DNA from: Enterococcus sp. HY326
GTDB taxonomy: Bacteria > Bacillota > Bacilli > Lactobacillales > Enterococcaceae
Length of the DNA: 64,000 bases
Direction of reading: 5' to 3'
NCBI RefSeq assembly: GCF_026157065.1
Contig: NZ_JANLGQ010000003.1
Span: 124,001-188,000, forward strand
The notes under the pieces were generated by a model. The model worked only from the letters and a program-made list of their open reading frames with translations, had not been told where the DNA came from and did no database searches. Shown piece after piece: positions 1 through 8,665 of the stretch; the first letter of the stretch is position 1; each line of letters begins with the position of its first letter. The translations under genes and the position numbers were made by a program.

Positions 1-631
1 TTGCATTGGCGACGCCATAACCGTTAACTAAATCCGGCATGACCATCACCATACCCATGGCTGCACCGAGATAAGGGTTACCACCAAAGCGGCGTGTTGC
101 CGAGAAGCCGACTAAAATCGGCAGAAAGGCAAAGGGGGCAGAGGCCATCAAATTAATAATGCCGGCAATATCAGCCAGAGCGGGAACCATTTCAACGACG
201 GATTGCGGGCCAAATAGATTTTGAGCAGTTAGCACATTATTGATAGCCATCAATAAACCGCCTGCAACTAAGGCTGGCACGATTGGTACGAAAATATCCG
301 ATAAGACTTTAATCAAAGCCATTGCTGGATTTAATTTTTTCTGATTAGCTGCCACCGCTTTCAAATCGTCGGTAGAAGCTTCGCCAACGCCGGTTAATTG
401 AATAAATTCTTTATAGACATGGTTGACATCCCCGGGGCCAATGATAATTTGATACTGGCCGTTGGCTAAAAAGGTTCCCTTGACATCATCGTTATTGTCT
501 AGAGCCTGTTGGTCAATTTTATCCGTATCCTTTAAGACTAAGCGCAATCGTGTGGCACAATGAGCTGCTGCCTGTACATTATATTCCCCAAGAGCTGCGA
601 CAATCTCTTCAGCGACTTTTTTATAATTCAT
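1..631 (-). CDS. scrA: Sucrose-type PTS EIIBC component, 3' part cut by window edge
   Basis: Membrane permease that imports and phosphorylates sucrose (or a similar sugar) at the expense of PEP. Reading leftward from the ATG at 631, the first 80 or so residues are an EIIB domain with the phospho-cysteine loop [15 protein letters not shown] linker and the first EIIC membrane helices follow, with the [13 protein letters not shown] stretch. About 210 residues lie in the window and the rest runs past position 1. AAGGGGGAAAT sits just upstream of the start. It is divergent from scrB, sharing an operator region, which supports sucrose as substrate. Trehalose or another disaccharide is possible, since EIIBC subfamilies look alike. 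Confidence 0.9.
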   Translation of the reverse strand, partial: MNYKKVAEEIVAALGEYNVQAAAHCATRLRLVLKDTDKIDQQALDNNDDVKGTFLANGQYQIIIGPGDVNHVYKEFIQLTGVGEASTDDLKAVAANQKKLNPAMALIKVLSDIFVPIVPALVAGGLLMAINNVLTAQNLFGPQSVVEMVPALADIAGIINLMASAPFAFLPILVGFSATRRFGGNPYLGAAMGMVMVMPDLVNGYGVANA

Positions 632-648
632 TTTATTTCCCCCTTAAA

Positions 649-662
649 CTGTAATCGCTTTT
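649..662. promoter_or_regulatory. Candidate cre (catabolite) site in the scrA leader
   Basis: TGTAATCGCTTTTA fits the CcpA operator consensus TGNAANCGNTNNCA except for one position near the end. It lies between the scrA promoter and the scrA ribosome site, where CcpA would block elongation when glucose is present. Assigned by consensus only. Confidence 0.4.
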
Positions 663-672
663 ATTTGACAAC

Positions 673-713
673 AGTATGCCATGGTTTTTCAAAATTGTCA
701 AACGTTTATCAAA
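673..713 (-). promoter_or_regulatory. scrA promoter with ScrR-type operator O1
   Basis: On the minus strand TTGACA (696-701) and CATACT (673-678) are separated by 17 bases. A LacI-family operator, read on this strand as GATAAACGTTTGAC (697-710), covers the -35 box. A near copy lies at the scrB promoter, so ScrR (2375-3358) is the natural repressor. Confidence 0.7.
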
Positions 714-783
714 AAAATTTTTTTACTTTTTTAAAATTCTTTTTGATATTCTGTTGTAAAAGGAAATATTCTTGGGTTGTTTT

Positions 784-821
784 GTTATACGTTTGACATT
801 TTTTGTTAAGCAAGCTATGAT
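784..821 (+). promoter_or_regulatory. scrB promoter with ScrR-type operator O2
   Basis: TTGACA (793-798), a 17-base spacer and TATGAT (816-821) form a strong promoter. GTTATACGTTTGAC (784-797) overlaps the -35 box and matches the scrA operator, about 87 bp away. Paired operators suggest that a looped ScrR complex represses both directions. Confidence 0.7.
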
Positions 822-878
822 ACAAAAAAGAAGACGATTACGAAGAAGCTGTTAAAGCAAAAAAAGGGGAATATAAAA

Positions 879-2363
879 ATGACATTGATTACAGATTGGA
901 CACAGGCGCTACGTTATCAAAAATATGACCAGTGGAGCTCTGCTTATTTAGCTGAATTAAAAGAAAAGGTGACTCAATCACCATGGCGTTTGGGTTATCA
1001 CATTCAACCGGAGACGGGGTTGCTGAATGATCCCAATGGTTTTTCCTTTTACAATGGCAAATGGCAATTATTTTACCAAGCTTTTCCTTTGGGACCAATC
1101 CACGGATTAAAATCTTGGTTTCATTTAACATCAGAAAATTTGGTGGACTGGAAACCGGAGGGCATCGCCTTATTGCCAGATAGTGAGTTTGACAGCCACG
1201 GAGTGTATTCTGGTTCAGCGCTACCAGTCGGCAATCAATTATTTTTAGCCTATACCGGCAATGTTCGTGATGAGAACTGGCAGCGCCAATCTTATCAGAT
1301 GGGTGCTTGGCTGAATCAAGACAATCAGATTGAAAAAATTTCAGCGCCTTTAATCAGTCCAGATCCCAACTACACTGATCATTTTCGTGACCCGCAGGTG
1401 TTTGCTTACGAAGATTCCTACTTGATGCTGTTAGGAGCGCAAGATCAAGAGTTGAAGGGAAAAGTTTTAACCTATCAATCAGAAAACTTAAAAGACTGGC
1501 AGTTATTAGGCGAGTTGGATTATACAAAAGAAGAAATGGGCTTTATGGTGGAATGTCCGAACTTAATTTTTATAGAGGGACGGCCAGTCCTACTGTTTTG
1601 CCCGCAGGGATTGGCTCAAGATACATTTGCTTATCAAAATATTTATCCCAATACATATGTGATGGGGAGTGAATTTAAGCTGACGGAAAATAAAATTCTC
1701 GATGCGACGCCGCTAAAAAATCTAGATGAAGGCTTTGAAGTCTATGCGACCCAAGTTTTTAATGCACCAGATGGCCGCGCTTTAGGAGTCAGTTGGATTG
1801 GCCTGCCGGAAATTGATTATCCCAGCGACCAAGACGGTTGGGCTCATTGCTTAAGCATCGTTAAGGAATTTAAAATCGTTAACGAGCAACTACTGCAACA
1901 ACCCGTAGCAGAAATGCAGGAATTGCGAGAAACACAGACAGACTTTTCTGGAACTATTTCAAATGATTCTGAAAAAATCGCCGGACCCATGCCTCATCAA
2001 TATGAATTGAAGCTTAACTTAGCGGCCGGTGCTGTCGGTCAACTAGATTTATTCGCAGATGAAGCAGGCCATAAATTTAGCATTCATTTTGATACCGTCC
2101 GTGGTACAATGACCATAAATCGTGGACAAAGCGGATTGACATTTGGCGAAGAGTTTGGTGTAACCCGTCATTTTGAGATTGCCACCGGCGAATTAGCGTT
2201 GCAAATTTTTGTCGATGCTTCGGTAGTAGAAATTTTTATCAATGACGGACAGCAGGTTGCAACGGCACGGGTGTTCCCAACCAGCAGTCAAAGCAGCATC
2301 TATCTTTCCGGCGAAAAAATCAGCTACAGCGGTCAGCTTTGGTCCTTGCGCAAAATGAAATAA
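879..2363 (+). CDS. scrB: Sucrose-6-phosphate hydrolase, GH32
   Basis: Cytoplasmic beta-fructofuranosidase that splits sucrose 6-phosphate, delivered by ScrA, into glucose 6-phosphate and fructose. The 494 residues are the usual family length. GH32 signatures are all present: NDPNG with nucleophile Asp51, FRDP with Asp171, and ECPN with acid/base Glu225. The C-terminal beta-sandwich runs from about residue 340. AAAAAGGGGA precedes the ATG. There is no signal peptide. scrR starts 11 bases after its stop, so the two form an operon. Confidence 0.93.
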   Translation: MTLITDWTQALRYQKYDQWSSAYLAELKEKVTQSPWRLGYHIQPETGLLNDPNGFSFYNGKWQLFYQAFPLGPIHGLKSWFHLTSENLVDWKPEGIALLPDSEFDSHGVYSGSALPVGNQLFLAYTGNVRDENWQRQSYQMGAWLNQDNQIEKISAPLISPDPNYTDHFRDPQVFAYEDSYLMLLGAQDQELKGKVLTYQSENLKDWQLLGELDYTKEEMGFMVECPNLIFIEGRPVLLFCPQGLAQDTFAYQNIYPNTYVMGSEFKLTENKILDATPLKNLDEGFEVYATQVFNAPDGRALGVSWIGLPEIDYPSDQDGWAHCLSIVKEFKIVNEQLLQQPVAEMQELRETQTDFSGTISNDSEKIAGPMPHQYELKLNLAAGAVGQLDLFADEAGHKFSIHFDTVRGTMTINRGQSGLTFGEEFGVTRHFEIATGELALQIFVDASVVEIFINDGQQVATARVFPTSSQSSIYLSGEKISYSGQLWSLRKMK

Positions 2364-2374
2364 GAGGTGCCTGT

Positions 2375-3358
2375 ATGGTAGTTAAATTAACAGATGTCGC
2401 CAAAAGGGCTGGTGTTTCAGCAACGACAGTTTCTAGGGTGATTAACAATTACGGTTCTTTAAGCCAAAAAACAATTGATAAGGTACAACAGGCGATGAAG
2501 GAATTAAATTATCAGCCGAATTCGCTGGCCCGCTCGCTACAGGGGAAAAATACCCAGCTCATTGGTGTCATTTTTCCAACTGTCGCCAATCCATTTTACG
2601 GGGAGTTGGTTGAAAAAATCGAGACCAAGTTATTTGAGCTCGGCTATAAAACAATTCTTTGCGACAGTGCTGACAATAAAGAGAAAGAACGTAATTATAT
2701 TAATATGCTGGCGGCTAATAAAGTTGATGGCATTATCGCCGGTGCCCATAATTTAGGAATTCAAGAATATGAAAATATCGAGCTGCCGATTGTCTCCTTT
2801 GACCGCTATTTGGCAGAGGGCATTCCCATTGTCGGTAGTGACAATTTTCGTGGTGGCTATCTTGCAGCAGAAAATTTGTATCTTCATGGAGCTAAAAAAA
2901 TTGCTATTCTCACGGGCAGTCAAAAATCCGATTCCCCTACGAATGAACGCTTAAACGGTTATCTCAGCTTCCTAGCGGAAAAGCAAATAGAGCCACAAAT
3001 TTTCCAGCTGCAAATGCAGACCCGCTCCGCTACTTTGAAAAGCGTTGAAATCAAACGGCTTTTAGAAACAGAGGAGTTTGACAGTATTTTTTGCACCGAT
3101 GATTTGACCGCCATCTTAGTCTACAATCTCTGCCAAGAATTACACATCCAAGTCCCATCCGAAATGAAAATCATGGGTTATGATGGCACCAAATTTGTCC
3201 AAACATATTTTCCTCAGCTTTCGACAATCGTGCAGCCATTAACGGATTTCGCTGAACTACTAGTGGACCTGTTGATTCAGCGGATTGAAAAGCCTGAAAA
3301 GCAACTGGAAAAACATTACCAGCTGCCGACGAAAATTTTTCAAGGGAAGACTTTGTGA
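2375..3358 (+). CDS. scrR: LacI-family sucrose operon repressor
   Basis: DNA-binding repressor of about 327 residues. The N-terminal helix-turn-helix reads KLTDVAKRAGVSATTVSRVIN, followed by the hinge QPNSLARSLQGKN and a periplasmic-binding-protein-like sensor domain. I take the ATG at 2375 because TAAGAGGTG lies just upstream; an in-frame TTG at 2339 would overlap scrB and has no ribosome site. Its position after scrB and the two similar operators in the scrA-scrB intergenic region point to sucrose control, with fructose or a phosphorylated sugar as likely inducer. Confidence 0.88.
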   Translation: MVVKLTDVAKRAGVSATTVSRVINNYGSLSQKTIDKVQQAMKELNYQPNSLARSLQGKNTQLIGVIFPTVANPFYGELVEKIETKLFELGYKTILCDSADNKEKERNYINMLAANKVDGIIAGAHNLGIQEYENIELPIVSFDRYLAEGIPIVGSDNFRGGYLAAENLYLHGAKKIAILTGSQKSDSPTNERLNGYLSFLAEKQIEPQIFQLQMQTRSATLKSVEIKRLLETEEFDSIFCTDDLTAILVYNLCQELHIQVPSEMKIMGYDGTKFVQTYFPQLSTIVQPLTDFAELLVDLLIQRIEKPEKQLEKHYQLPTKIFQGKTL

Positions 3359-3427
3359 TGGCTAAAGCGTAAAAGCAGAAACGGCTGTTAAAAAAATGCG
3401 TTAGTTTCTATAATAAAATAGGCAATA

Positions 3428-3463
3428 AAAAAAGCCACTACCAAACTCCGGTAGTGGTTTTTA
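3428..3463. terminator. Bidirectional terminator after scrR
   Basis: CCACTACC and GGTAGTGG form a stem with a loop of about seven bases, with an A tract before and a T tract after. It can serve scrR on the plus strand and the small gene at 3461-3610 on the minus strand. Confidence 0.8.
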
Positions 3464-3610
3464 AGCGGCTTGATATAGGTTTTGAATGGCCTTTTCAATC
3501 GTAATGCCAGTAGCAAATTTTTGCGGATCATTTTTGGCATAGACTAAAAATATATTCAGTTTGACATCATAGGTGACCCGCACTTGACGGGGAATTTCTA
3601 CAGTGTTCAT
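3461..3610 (-). CDS. Small protein of 49 residues, unknown function
   Basis: Short reading frame with a strong GGAGG ribosome site four to nine bases ahead of its ATG and a terminator directly at its 3' end, both of which argue that it is real. The product begins MNTVEIPRQVRVTYDVKL and ends IEKAIQNLYQAA. It has no membrane segment, signal peptide or cysteine. It looks like a small alpha/beta or ribbon-helix type protein, but I do not recognise the family. It stands alone between scrR and a VOC protein. Confidence 0.65.
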   Translation of the reverse strand: MNTVEIPRQVRVTYDVKLNIFLVYAKNDPQKFATGITIEKAIQNLYQAA

Positions 3611-3741
3611 AGGTTAACCTCCTCTCTGCTACTAGCATAACGAAGGAGTATTAATTCCATGTAAAAATTCTGTAAAAGATTCTGCTACGGGCCATATTCG
3701 AAAATTTTAATGGTGATTAAAACTACAACAGAACATTCCTA

Positions 3742-4179
3742 TCAATCAATAATCAACATATTATTGTCATCGAATTGCCAATTTTTACCGTAGGCTACTT
3801 CCCAATAATAACCATTTGGGTCGGTAAAATAGCCCGAATAGCCATCCCATAAGCGGTTTTGTTCAGGGGCTTTGGCAATTGTCCCTCCGGCCGCCTCGAT
3901 TTTGCTGAAGAGTTCATCAACTTCATTTTTAGAACGCGTGTTAATCGCCAGCGTGATGCCTGAAAAACCAGAAGTCTGTAGTTCAGGCGGTGAGACTTCA
4001 TTAATGTCTTTAGCTAATTCAGCTAAGGGATACAGCTCCAGCTTAGTGCCCTCGTTGTCAAAGAAGACAATCGGGGGATTTTTCTCCTGCCCCAAGGTTT
4101 GAAAGCCAATCTCCTTGTAAAACGCCAGCGACTTAGCCATATCCTTGACCCCTAAACAGATTAAATTAATACGATTCAT
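3742..4179 (-). CDS. VOC (glyoxalase/bleomycin-resistance fold) protein
   Basis: 145-residue protein with the paired beta-alpha-beta-beta-beta modules of the vicinal oxygen chelate superfamily. Typical stretches are the start INLICLGVKDMAKSLAFYKE and the end WDGYSGYFTDPNGYYWEVA, where the last Glu is the usual metal-ligand position. AGGAGGACTACCT lies upstream of the ATG. Members range from glyoxalases to antibiotic-binding proteins. The substrate cannot be told from sequence, and neighbours (a GNAT enzyme on the same strand) give no clue. Confidence 0.85.
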   Translation of the reverse strand: MNRINLICLGVKDMAKSLAFYKEIGFQTLGQEKNPPIVFFDNEGTKLELYPLAELAKDINEVSPPELQTSGFSGITLAINTRSKNEVDELFSKIEAAGGTIAKAPEQNRLWDGYSGYFTDPNGYYWEVAYGKNWQFDDNNMLIID

Positions 4180-4260
4180 AGGTAGTCCTCCTTTTATGTA
4201 ATTCAGTAATTTTGACTCAATTAGTTAATGATAGAAAAAATATTTCCGAGATTTCATACG

Positions 4261-4728
4261 CTAGTTTTCTGGTGGGAACGAAAGATAAAGCATAAGCGCC
4301 TCTTCCATCGGTTTAAAGCCAGTGGCCAAATAAAATTTTTCAGCCGGAGTGCCTCGGTCAGTATCGAGTAAAATCGTATAAATTTCCCGGTGGTGTAAAG
4401 CAGTTTTTATGTTTGAAATAAAGGTTTGTCCTAGCTTTTGCCCTTGATACTTTTGGCGAATAAACAAAGTATCCAACATGTATTCACGACCTTGGTACCA
4501 GGGTTTGATAAAACCTAAAGCACAGCCAAGTAATTCATGAGTGTCAGAATCCTCAAGTAAATAGCCGATAAAGGTGTTGAGCTCCGTCATATCCGTCACA
4601 TATTGTGTAATTTGTGCCTCGGTCAACACATCATTCCAAGGCTCGTCTGAGAAAACGTCAATATAGGCTTGAATAATGGCTGGATAATCGTCATTTTGGG
4701 TATGGCGAAAGATAACCTGATTTGTCAT
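4261..4728 (-). CDS. GNAT-family N-acetyltransferase
   Basis: 155-residue acetyl-CoA-dependent acetyltransferase. The core motif A region reads YMLDTLFIRQKYQGQKLGQTFI, with the acetyl-CoA pyrophosphate loop QKYQGQKLG. It is followed by a LLDTDRGTPAEKFYLATGF segment typical of motif B. AAAGGAG sits before the ATG. Acceptor unknown; it could act on a small amine or a protein N-terminus. It probably forms a two-gene unit with the VOC protein on the same strand. Confidence 0.85.
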   Translation of the reverse strand: MTNQVIFRHTQNDDYPAIIQAYIDVFSDEPWNDVLTEAQITQYVTDMTELNTFIGYLLEDSDTHELLGCALGFIKPWYQGREYMLDTLFIRQKYQGQKLGQTFISNIKTALHHREIYTILLDTDRGTPAEKFYLATGFKPMEEALMLYLSFPPEN

Positions 4729-4893
4729 AAGAACTCCTTTTAATTTTTAGTGATGTAAATCTGCTAGTTAACTTTTATTTTACCATGGGCGGCGTGAATT
4801 GAAGTGGAGAAATTGAAAATCAGTCAAACTAGCAAACTGTTTTACATTAGTTGATTCAAATTATTAAAATGAAAATTTTCTCGAAAATTCCTC

Positions 4894-4922
4894 TTGCATT
4901 TTAGTGGAAGTTTCTGTAAACT
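4894..4922 (+). promoter_or_regulatory. Promoter of the MFS transporter gene
   Basis: TTGCAT (4894-4899) and TAAACT (4917-4922) with a 17-base spacer, 38 bases ahead of the start codon. No clear operator or hairpin accompanies it. Confidence 0.5.
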
Positions 4923-4959
4923 CATATCAATTTGAGAATCTTAAAAAAGGAGAATTGAG

Positions 4960-6177
4960 ATGAATAAGTATCAAAGTAAAGTTTTGCTATCTACTTCAGC
5001 GGGAATTGCGTTAGAGAATATGGATATTATGTTTCTTTCTTTTTCATTATCTTCAATGATTGCAACCTTTGGAATTTCTAGCACGGCGGCTGGCTGGATT
5101 GCTACAATTACCAATTTGGGAATGCTCGTTGGAGGTATTTTTTTTGGCCTGATGGCGGATAAATATGGCCGCGTCAAGGTCTTTTCTTACACGGTGATTT
5201 TATTTTCAATCGCCTCATTGTTAATGTTCTTTGCTTCAAATATTTATCTCGTCTATCTGTTTCGTTTTATCGCCGGAATTGGGGCAGGTGGCGAATATGG
5301 TGCATGTATGTCCCTCATCTCAGAATCTTTTTCGAAAAAACAATTAGGGCGGGCCGCATCCACTGCTGGCATTGGTGCTCAAGTTGGAGCGGCGTTGGCT
5401 GCAATCTTGGCTTCAATTATTATTCCGCTGTTTGGCTGGCGGATGCTCTACGTAGTTGGTGTGCTACCAGTCCTGATGGTTTTATTTATTCGTCGCGACT
5501 TGCGGGAACCAGCCGCCTTTGCTAAAGCCCAGGAACAAGGGCGCAGCGCAAAGCTTCGGGATTTATTTGCAACTAAAAGCTTTGCTTGGCAGACGATTGG
5601 TCTAAGCTTGATGGTAACAGTTCAAATTGCTGGTTATTTTGGCTTGATGAATTGGCTACCCTCCATTATGCAAACTCAATTGGGCTTGTCGGTGTCCGGC
5701 TCGTCCCTTTGGATGGTCTGTACTATTTTAGGCATGTCTTTGGGAATGTTTACCTTCGGCACTGTCATGGATAAAATCGGACCGAGAAAAGCTTTTGCCA
5801 TTTTTCTTATCTGCTCTGCACTGTCTGTTTATCTGTTGGTCATGGCCCACAGTCAGCTGACGCTTGTGGCGGCGGCTGTGATTGTCGGCTATTTTATCAA
5901 TGGTATGTATGGTGGTTATGGAGCGGTGATTAGCAGTCTTTATCCTACAGAAATTCGGGCGACTGCCAATAACTTTATCATGAACTTGGGTCGAGCTGTC
6001 GGTGGTTTTTCCGCCATTATCATTGGTTTTTTGATGGACCGCTATAATCTGACAGCGGTAATTTTATTTTTAAGCGGGATTTATGTTATTAGTTTGTTGG
6101 TGCTATTGACCATTCCGGGAATCAAGACACTGCAAGCAGTTGCCGACAGCCCAGTCGAATTGGAAGAACTTTCATAG
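4960..6177 (+). CDS. MFS transporter, aromatic/sugar-acid symporter type
   Basis: 405-residue integral membrane protein with about twelve hydrophobic segments. The loop between helices 2 and 3 carries GLMADKYGRVKVF, the MFS signature, and helix 4-5 contains RFIAGIGAGGEYGACMSLI, which resembles the aromatic-acid and sugar-acid proton symporters. A second-half copy of the signature reads GTVMDKIGPRKAF. AAAAGGAGAATTGAG precedes the ATG. It is transcribed alone and ends in a terminator. Substrate unknown; organic acids such as benzoate-, niacin- or shikimate-like compounds are reasonable guesses. Confidence 0.8.
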   Translation: MNKYQSKVLLSTSAGIALENMDIMFLSFSLSSMIATFGISSTAAGWIATITNLGMLVGGIFFGLMADKYGRVKVFSYTVILFSIASLLMFFASNIYLVYLFRFIAGIGAGGEYGACMSLISESFSKKQLGRAASTAGIGAQVGAALAAILASIIIPLFGWRMLYVVGVLPVLMVLFIRRDLREPAAFAKAQEQGRSAKLRDLFATKSFAWQTIGLSLMVTVQIAGYFGLMNWLPSIMQTQLGLSVSGSSLWMVCTILGMSLGMFTFGTVMDKIGPRKAFAIFLICSALSVYLLVMAHSQLTLVAAAVIVGYFINGMYGGYGAVISSLYPTEIRATANNFIMNLGRAVGGFSAIIIGFLMDRYNLTAVILFLSGIYVISLLVLLTIPGIKTLQAVADSPVELEELS

Positions 6178-6286
6178 ATTTTTTGTTAATAAAAAAGATT
6201 TCTATTTTGATAAAAAACTTCAGAGACTCCTAACGTGCCAACATCTTTTTAGCTATATGCAGCAGAAATGAGTAAAATTTTTATCC

Positions 6287-6316
6287 AGCAATCAAACTTT
6301 TTTGATTGCTTTTTTT
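6287..6316 (+). terminator. Terminator after the MFS gene
   Basis: AGCAATCAAA and TTTGATTGCT form a perfect ten-base stem around a short loop, followed by a run of seven T. Confidence 0.85.
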
Positions 6317-6699
6317 GTTTCTAAGGAAAGACTTCAAAAATATCAGCCTTTTATTTAATAACGAAGGATTTGAGGGGAGCATCTGGAATTTGAAGGGCAT
6401 AGCTAACTTTTTGTAAGCTCTTTTAAAAAGATCTGTTTCTACTGGGAAACAGTTATTTAAGCTATCTTAATCAGCCAAGTAATTTTACACAAAAAGTGAT
6501 TTTAGGAATTGTAAAAAAGGAAAATAGAACTTGAAATAAAGTGGCCTTGATATTTTTTGGATAACAAAAAAATATCAAAAATAACGAGAATAGCGTTTCA
6601 AAAAATTCAATTGATTGTGAAAAAAAGGGAATAAGACTAGCATTAATTTTGTCAAAGGAAATAAAAAAGCTTTATTTTCAAGGAAAGAAGGAGGTATAT
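6317..6699. other. Long leader region before the stress operon
   Basis: AT-rich noncoding stretch ahead of amaP. It holds two small inverted repeats: CTGTTTC/GAAACAG near 6436-6455 and GATATTTTTT/AAAAAAATATC near 6549-6576. I see no convincing open frame and no clean -35/-10 pair that can be assigned to the operon with confidence. Confidence 0.35.
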
Positions 6700-7263
6700 G
6701 TGAATAGGTTTCAAAAATTATGCTTGCTGTTGTTAATTGTGATTACCCTTATTCCACTGCTTTTCCTATTATTAGTGACAAGGCCGACAGCACAAGAGTA
6801 TTCATTCTTGAATCAACTGCAATTTACATTAGTCAGTCATGAGATATTTTTATTGACTATCTTTTGGATTACAGCAGTATTGACGGTTATTTTATTGTTG
6901 GCTGTGCTCTGGGTGATTTTCTATCCGAAGGCAAAGCGCGATTTTGTGATTAAAGAACAAAATGGTCGTTTAGCTGTTAAGGATCGGGCAATCAAAGGGC
7001 TGGTCGCTGCAACTATTTCAGAAAAAGAGTTTGTTAGTCAGCCGACGATTTCGGTGGCGGCGACCAAGCGGAAAATTAAAGTCTTAATTAAAGGAGACTT
7101 GAAGCGCACATCTGGCCTTGTAGGCAGGACAGCAGAGTGGACCGAAGAAATTCGTCAGCAAATTCGCCAAACAGTTGGAATGGATTACGATATTCAAGTG
7201 GAGGTCGCTTACAAGAATTTGGAAAAAGACAGCAAGCACTATACGACGGCAAGAGTTGAGTGA
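6700..7263 (+). CDS. amaP: AmaP, alkaline-shock response membrane anchor
   Basis: 187-residue protein with two N-terminal transmembrane helices (about residues 6-26 and 50-75) and a soluble C-terminal domain. In Staphylococcus AmaP tethers the abundant Asp23 protein to the membrane. Here it heads the same operon as the Asp23/Gls24 homologue, which supports the name. The GTG at 6700 is chosen because AAGGAGG lies seven bases upstream; a TTG at 6649 would add 17 residues without a ribosome site. Confidence 0.85.
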   Translation: MNRFQKLCLLLLIVITLIPLLFLLLVTRPTAQEYSFLNQLQFTLVSHEIFLLTIFWITAVLTVILLLAVLWVIFYPKAKRDFVIKEQNGRLAVKDRAIKGLVAATISEKEFVSQPTISVAATKRKIKVLIKGDLKRTSGLVGRTAEWTEEIRQQIRQTVGMDYDIQVEVAYKNLEKDSKHYTTARVE

Positions 7264-7281
7264 GGATAAGGAGGCTAATTT

Positions 7282-7473
7282 ATGGAAACGTGGCTACGTA
7301 TTTACAAAGTGCCTTTAGTCGGAGCTCTAATCGGGTTAGTATTTGCGATATTGCTGGTGACTTTAGGTTTTTTCAAAACAATTTTAATTTTGCTTCTAAC
7401 GGTGATTGGCGCCTATCTAGCGCTATATCTCGATAGAAATCATATCATCCAAAACTATTTCAAAAGAAACTAG
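7282..7473 (+). CDS. DUF2273 small membrane protein
   Basis: 63-residue protein with two transmembrane helices separated by a tight turn and a basic C-terminal end (DRNHIIQNYFKRN). This matches the DUF2273 family always found between amaP and asp23/gls24. AAGGAGG precedes the ATG, 18 bases after the amaP stop. It probably joins the AmaP-Gls24 membrane complex. Its exact role is unknown. Confidence 0.85.
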   Translation: METWLRIYKVPLVGALIGLVFAILLVTLGFFKTILILLLTVIGAYLALYLDRNHIIQNYFKRN

Positions 7474-7494
7474 ACAAATTAGGAGGAATTTATC

Positions 7495-8073
7495 ATGGAA
7501 AAAATGAACACAACGAACACGATGAATAATGACAATATGGATTCGAAAATGAAAAAAGATTCAGCAATGGACACGACAGAAACTGTTCGTGGCGAGTTAA
7601 CTTACGAAGACAAGGTTATCCAAAAAATTATTGGCATTGCAATTGCTGAGGTAGACGGCTTGTTGACAGTTGATGGCGGCTTTTTCTCCAATATCAAAGA
7701 CAAAATTGTTAATTCAGATGATGTGACTACCGGAATTGAAACAGAAGTCGGTAAAAAGCAAGTAGCTGTTGATATGGACATTGTTGCTGAATACGGGAAA
7801 GACATCGAAGAAATTTTTGAAAATATCAAAAAAGTTATCGCCCGTGAAGTGAAAGCGATGACCCATTTAGAAGTGATTGAAGTCAACGTAAATGTAGTCG
7901 ACATTAAGACTCGTCAACAATTTGAAGAAGATAGTGAAACCTACCAAGACAAATTGGGTAGTGCCGCTGAAGCAACTGGCGATTTTACTTCAAAACAAGC
8001 AGACAAAGCAAAATCGGCCTTTGCAAAAGGCCGCGACAAAATTGAAGACAATTCAGAACCACGTGTACGTTAA
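7495..8073 (+). CDS. gls24: Gls24/Asp23-family envelope stress protein
   Basis: 192-residue soluble protein. Residues about 33-145 form the Asp23 domain, with the characteristic LTYEDKVIQKIIGIAIAEVDG and KVIAREVKAMTHLEVIEVNV stretches. The N-terminus is rich in Met, Asn and Asp, and the C-terminus is charged (TSKQADKAKSAFAKGRDKIE). In enterococci Gls24 is a general stress protein tied to bile-salt tolerance and virulence. TTAGGAGG lies before the ATG. It is the central gene of a four-gene operon. Confidence 0.92.
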   Translation: MEKMNTTNTMNNDNMDSKMKKDSAMDTTETVRGELTYEDKVIQKIIGIAIAEVDGLLTVDGGFFSNIKDKIVNSDDVTTGIETEVGKKQVAVDMDIVAEYGKDIEEIFENIKKVIAREVKAMTHLEVIEVNVNVVDIKTRQQFEEDSETYQDKLGSAAEATGDFTSKQADKAKSAFAKGRDKIEDNSEPRVR

Positions 8074-8100
8074 AAATAATTTGAAATTGGAGTGATTATC

Positions 8101-8349
8101 ATGGGTTTAATCTGGTCATTAATTGTTGGTGGGATTATCGGTCTCATCGCAGGAGCAATCACAAATAAAGGCGGCTCAATGGGCATCATCGCAAACGTAG
8201 TTGCCGGTTTACTCGGTTCAGTTATCGGTCAAGCGCTATTTGGTACTTGGGGCTGGACCGTCGCTGGGATGGCAGTATTCCCTTCTATTTTAGGAGCAAT
8301 CATCTTAGTTGCAGTTGTGTCATTTTTCTTTGGCCGCAGCCGCGCATAA
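8101..8349 (+). CDS. glsB: GlsB/YeaQ/YmgE-family membrane stress protein
   Basis: 82-residue, glycine-rich membrane protein with three hydrophobic segments. It shows the family pattern GGIIGLIAGAITNKGGSMGIIANVVAGLLG. In Enterococcus, glsB follows gls24 and contributes to stress resistance. TTGGAGTG supports the ATG at 8101, though a GTG at 8092 would add three residues. It is the last gene of the amaP operon. Confidence 0.88.
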   Translation: MGLIWSLIVGGIIGLIAGAITNKGGSMGIIANVVAGLLGSVIGQALFGTWGWTVAGMAVFPSILGAIILVAVVSFFFGRSRA

Positions 8350-8665
8350 GAAAAACTAGTTAATGTATAACCAGTATTTTTATAAAGCAGCTCTAGTAGA
8401 TAGCTTTTTGGAAGAATCATTTTCCAAAGCTAACTGCTAGAGCTGCTTGTTTGTGTTTGGGATAGCTGGCAAATGGGTCTCGATAGGTGTCTTGTGACAA
8501 TCAGTTGTTAAAGGCAGGGCAAAAAGTGACCTAACAGATTTTATCCAGTCAACTTGATTATTATCGCTGATAAAATAAACTTGTGCGCCGCTAGTCGATT
8601 GTGCCTTTTCGTGTATAGCTTGTCCGTCTGCGTACTTCTAATTGATCATACAAAGAGGTGAGCAG
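8350..8665. other. Intergenic stretch with a long inverted repeat
   Basis: Arms at 8387-8414 and 8422-8447 pair over most of their length (AGCAGCTCTAG with CTAGAGCTGCT, and TTGGAA with TTCCAA), giving a 61-base hairpin that may end the gls operon. It lacks a clean T tract. A second, weaker repeat is ATTTTATC/GATAAAAT at 8538-8576. No gene seen here. Confidence 0.45.

Noticed and set aside
6590-6640. SigB-type promoter (GTTT...GGGAATA) before amaP
   Set aside because: Spacing between the elements is about 26 bases, far too long, and enterococci lack SigB.
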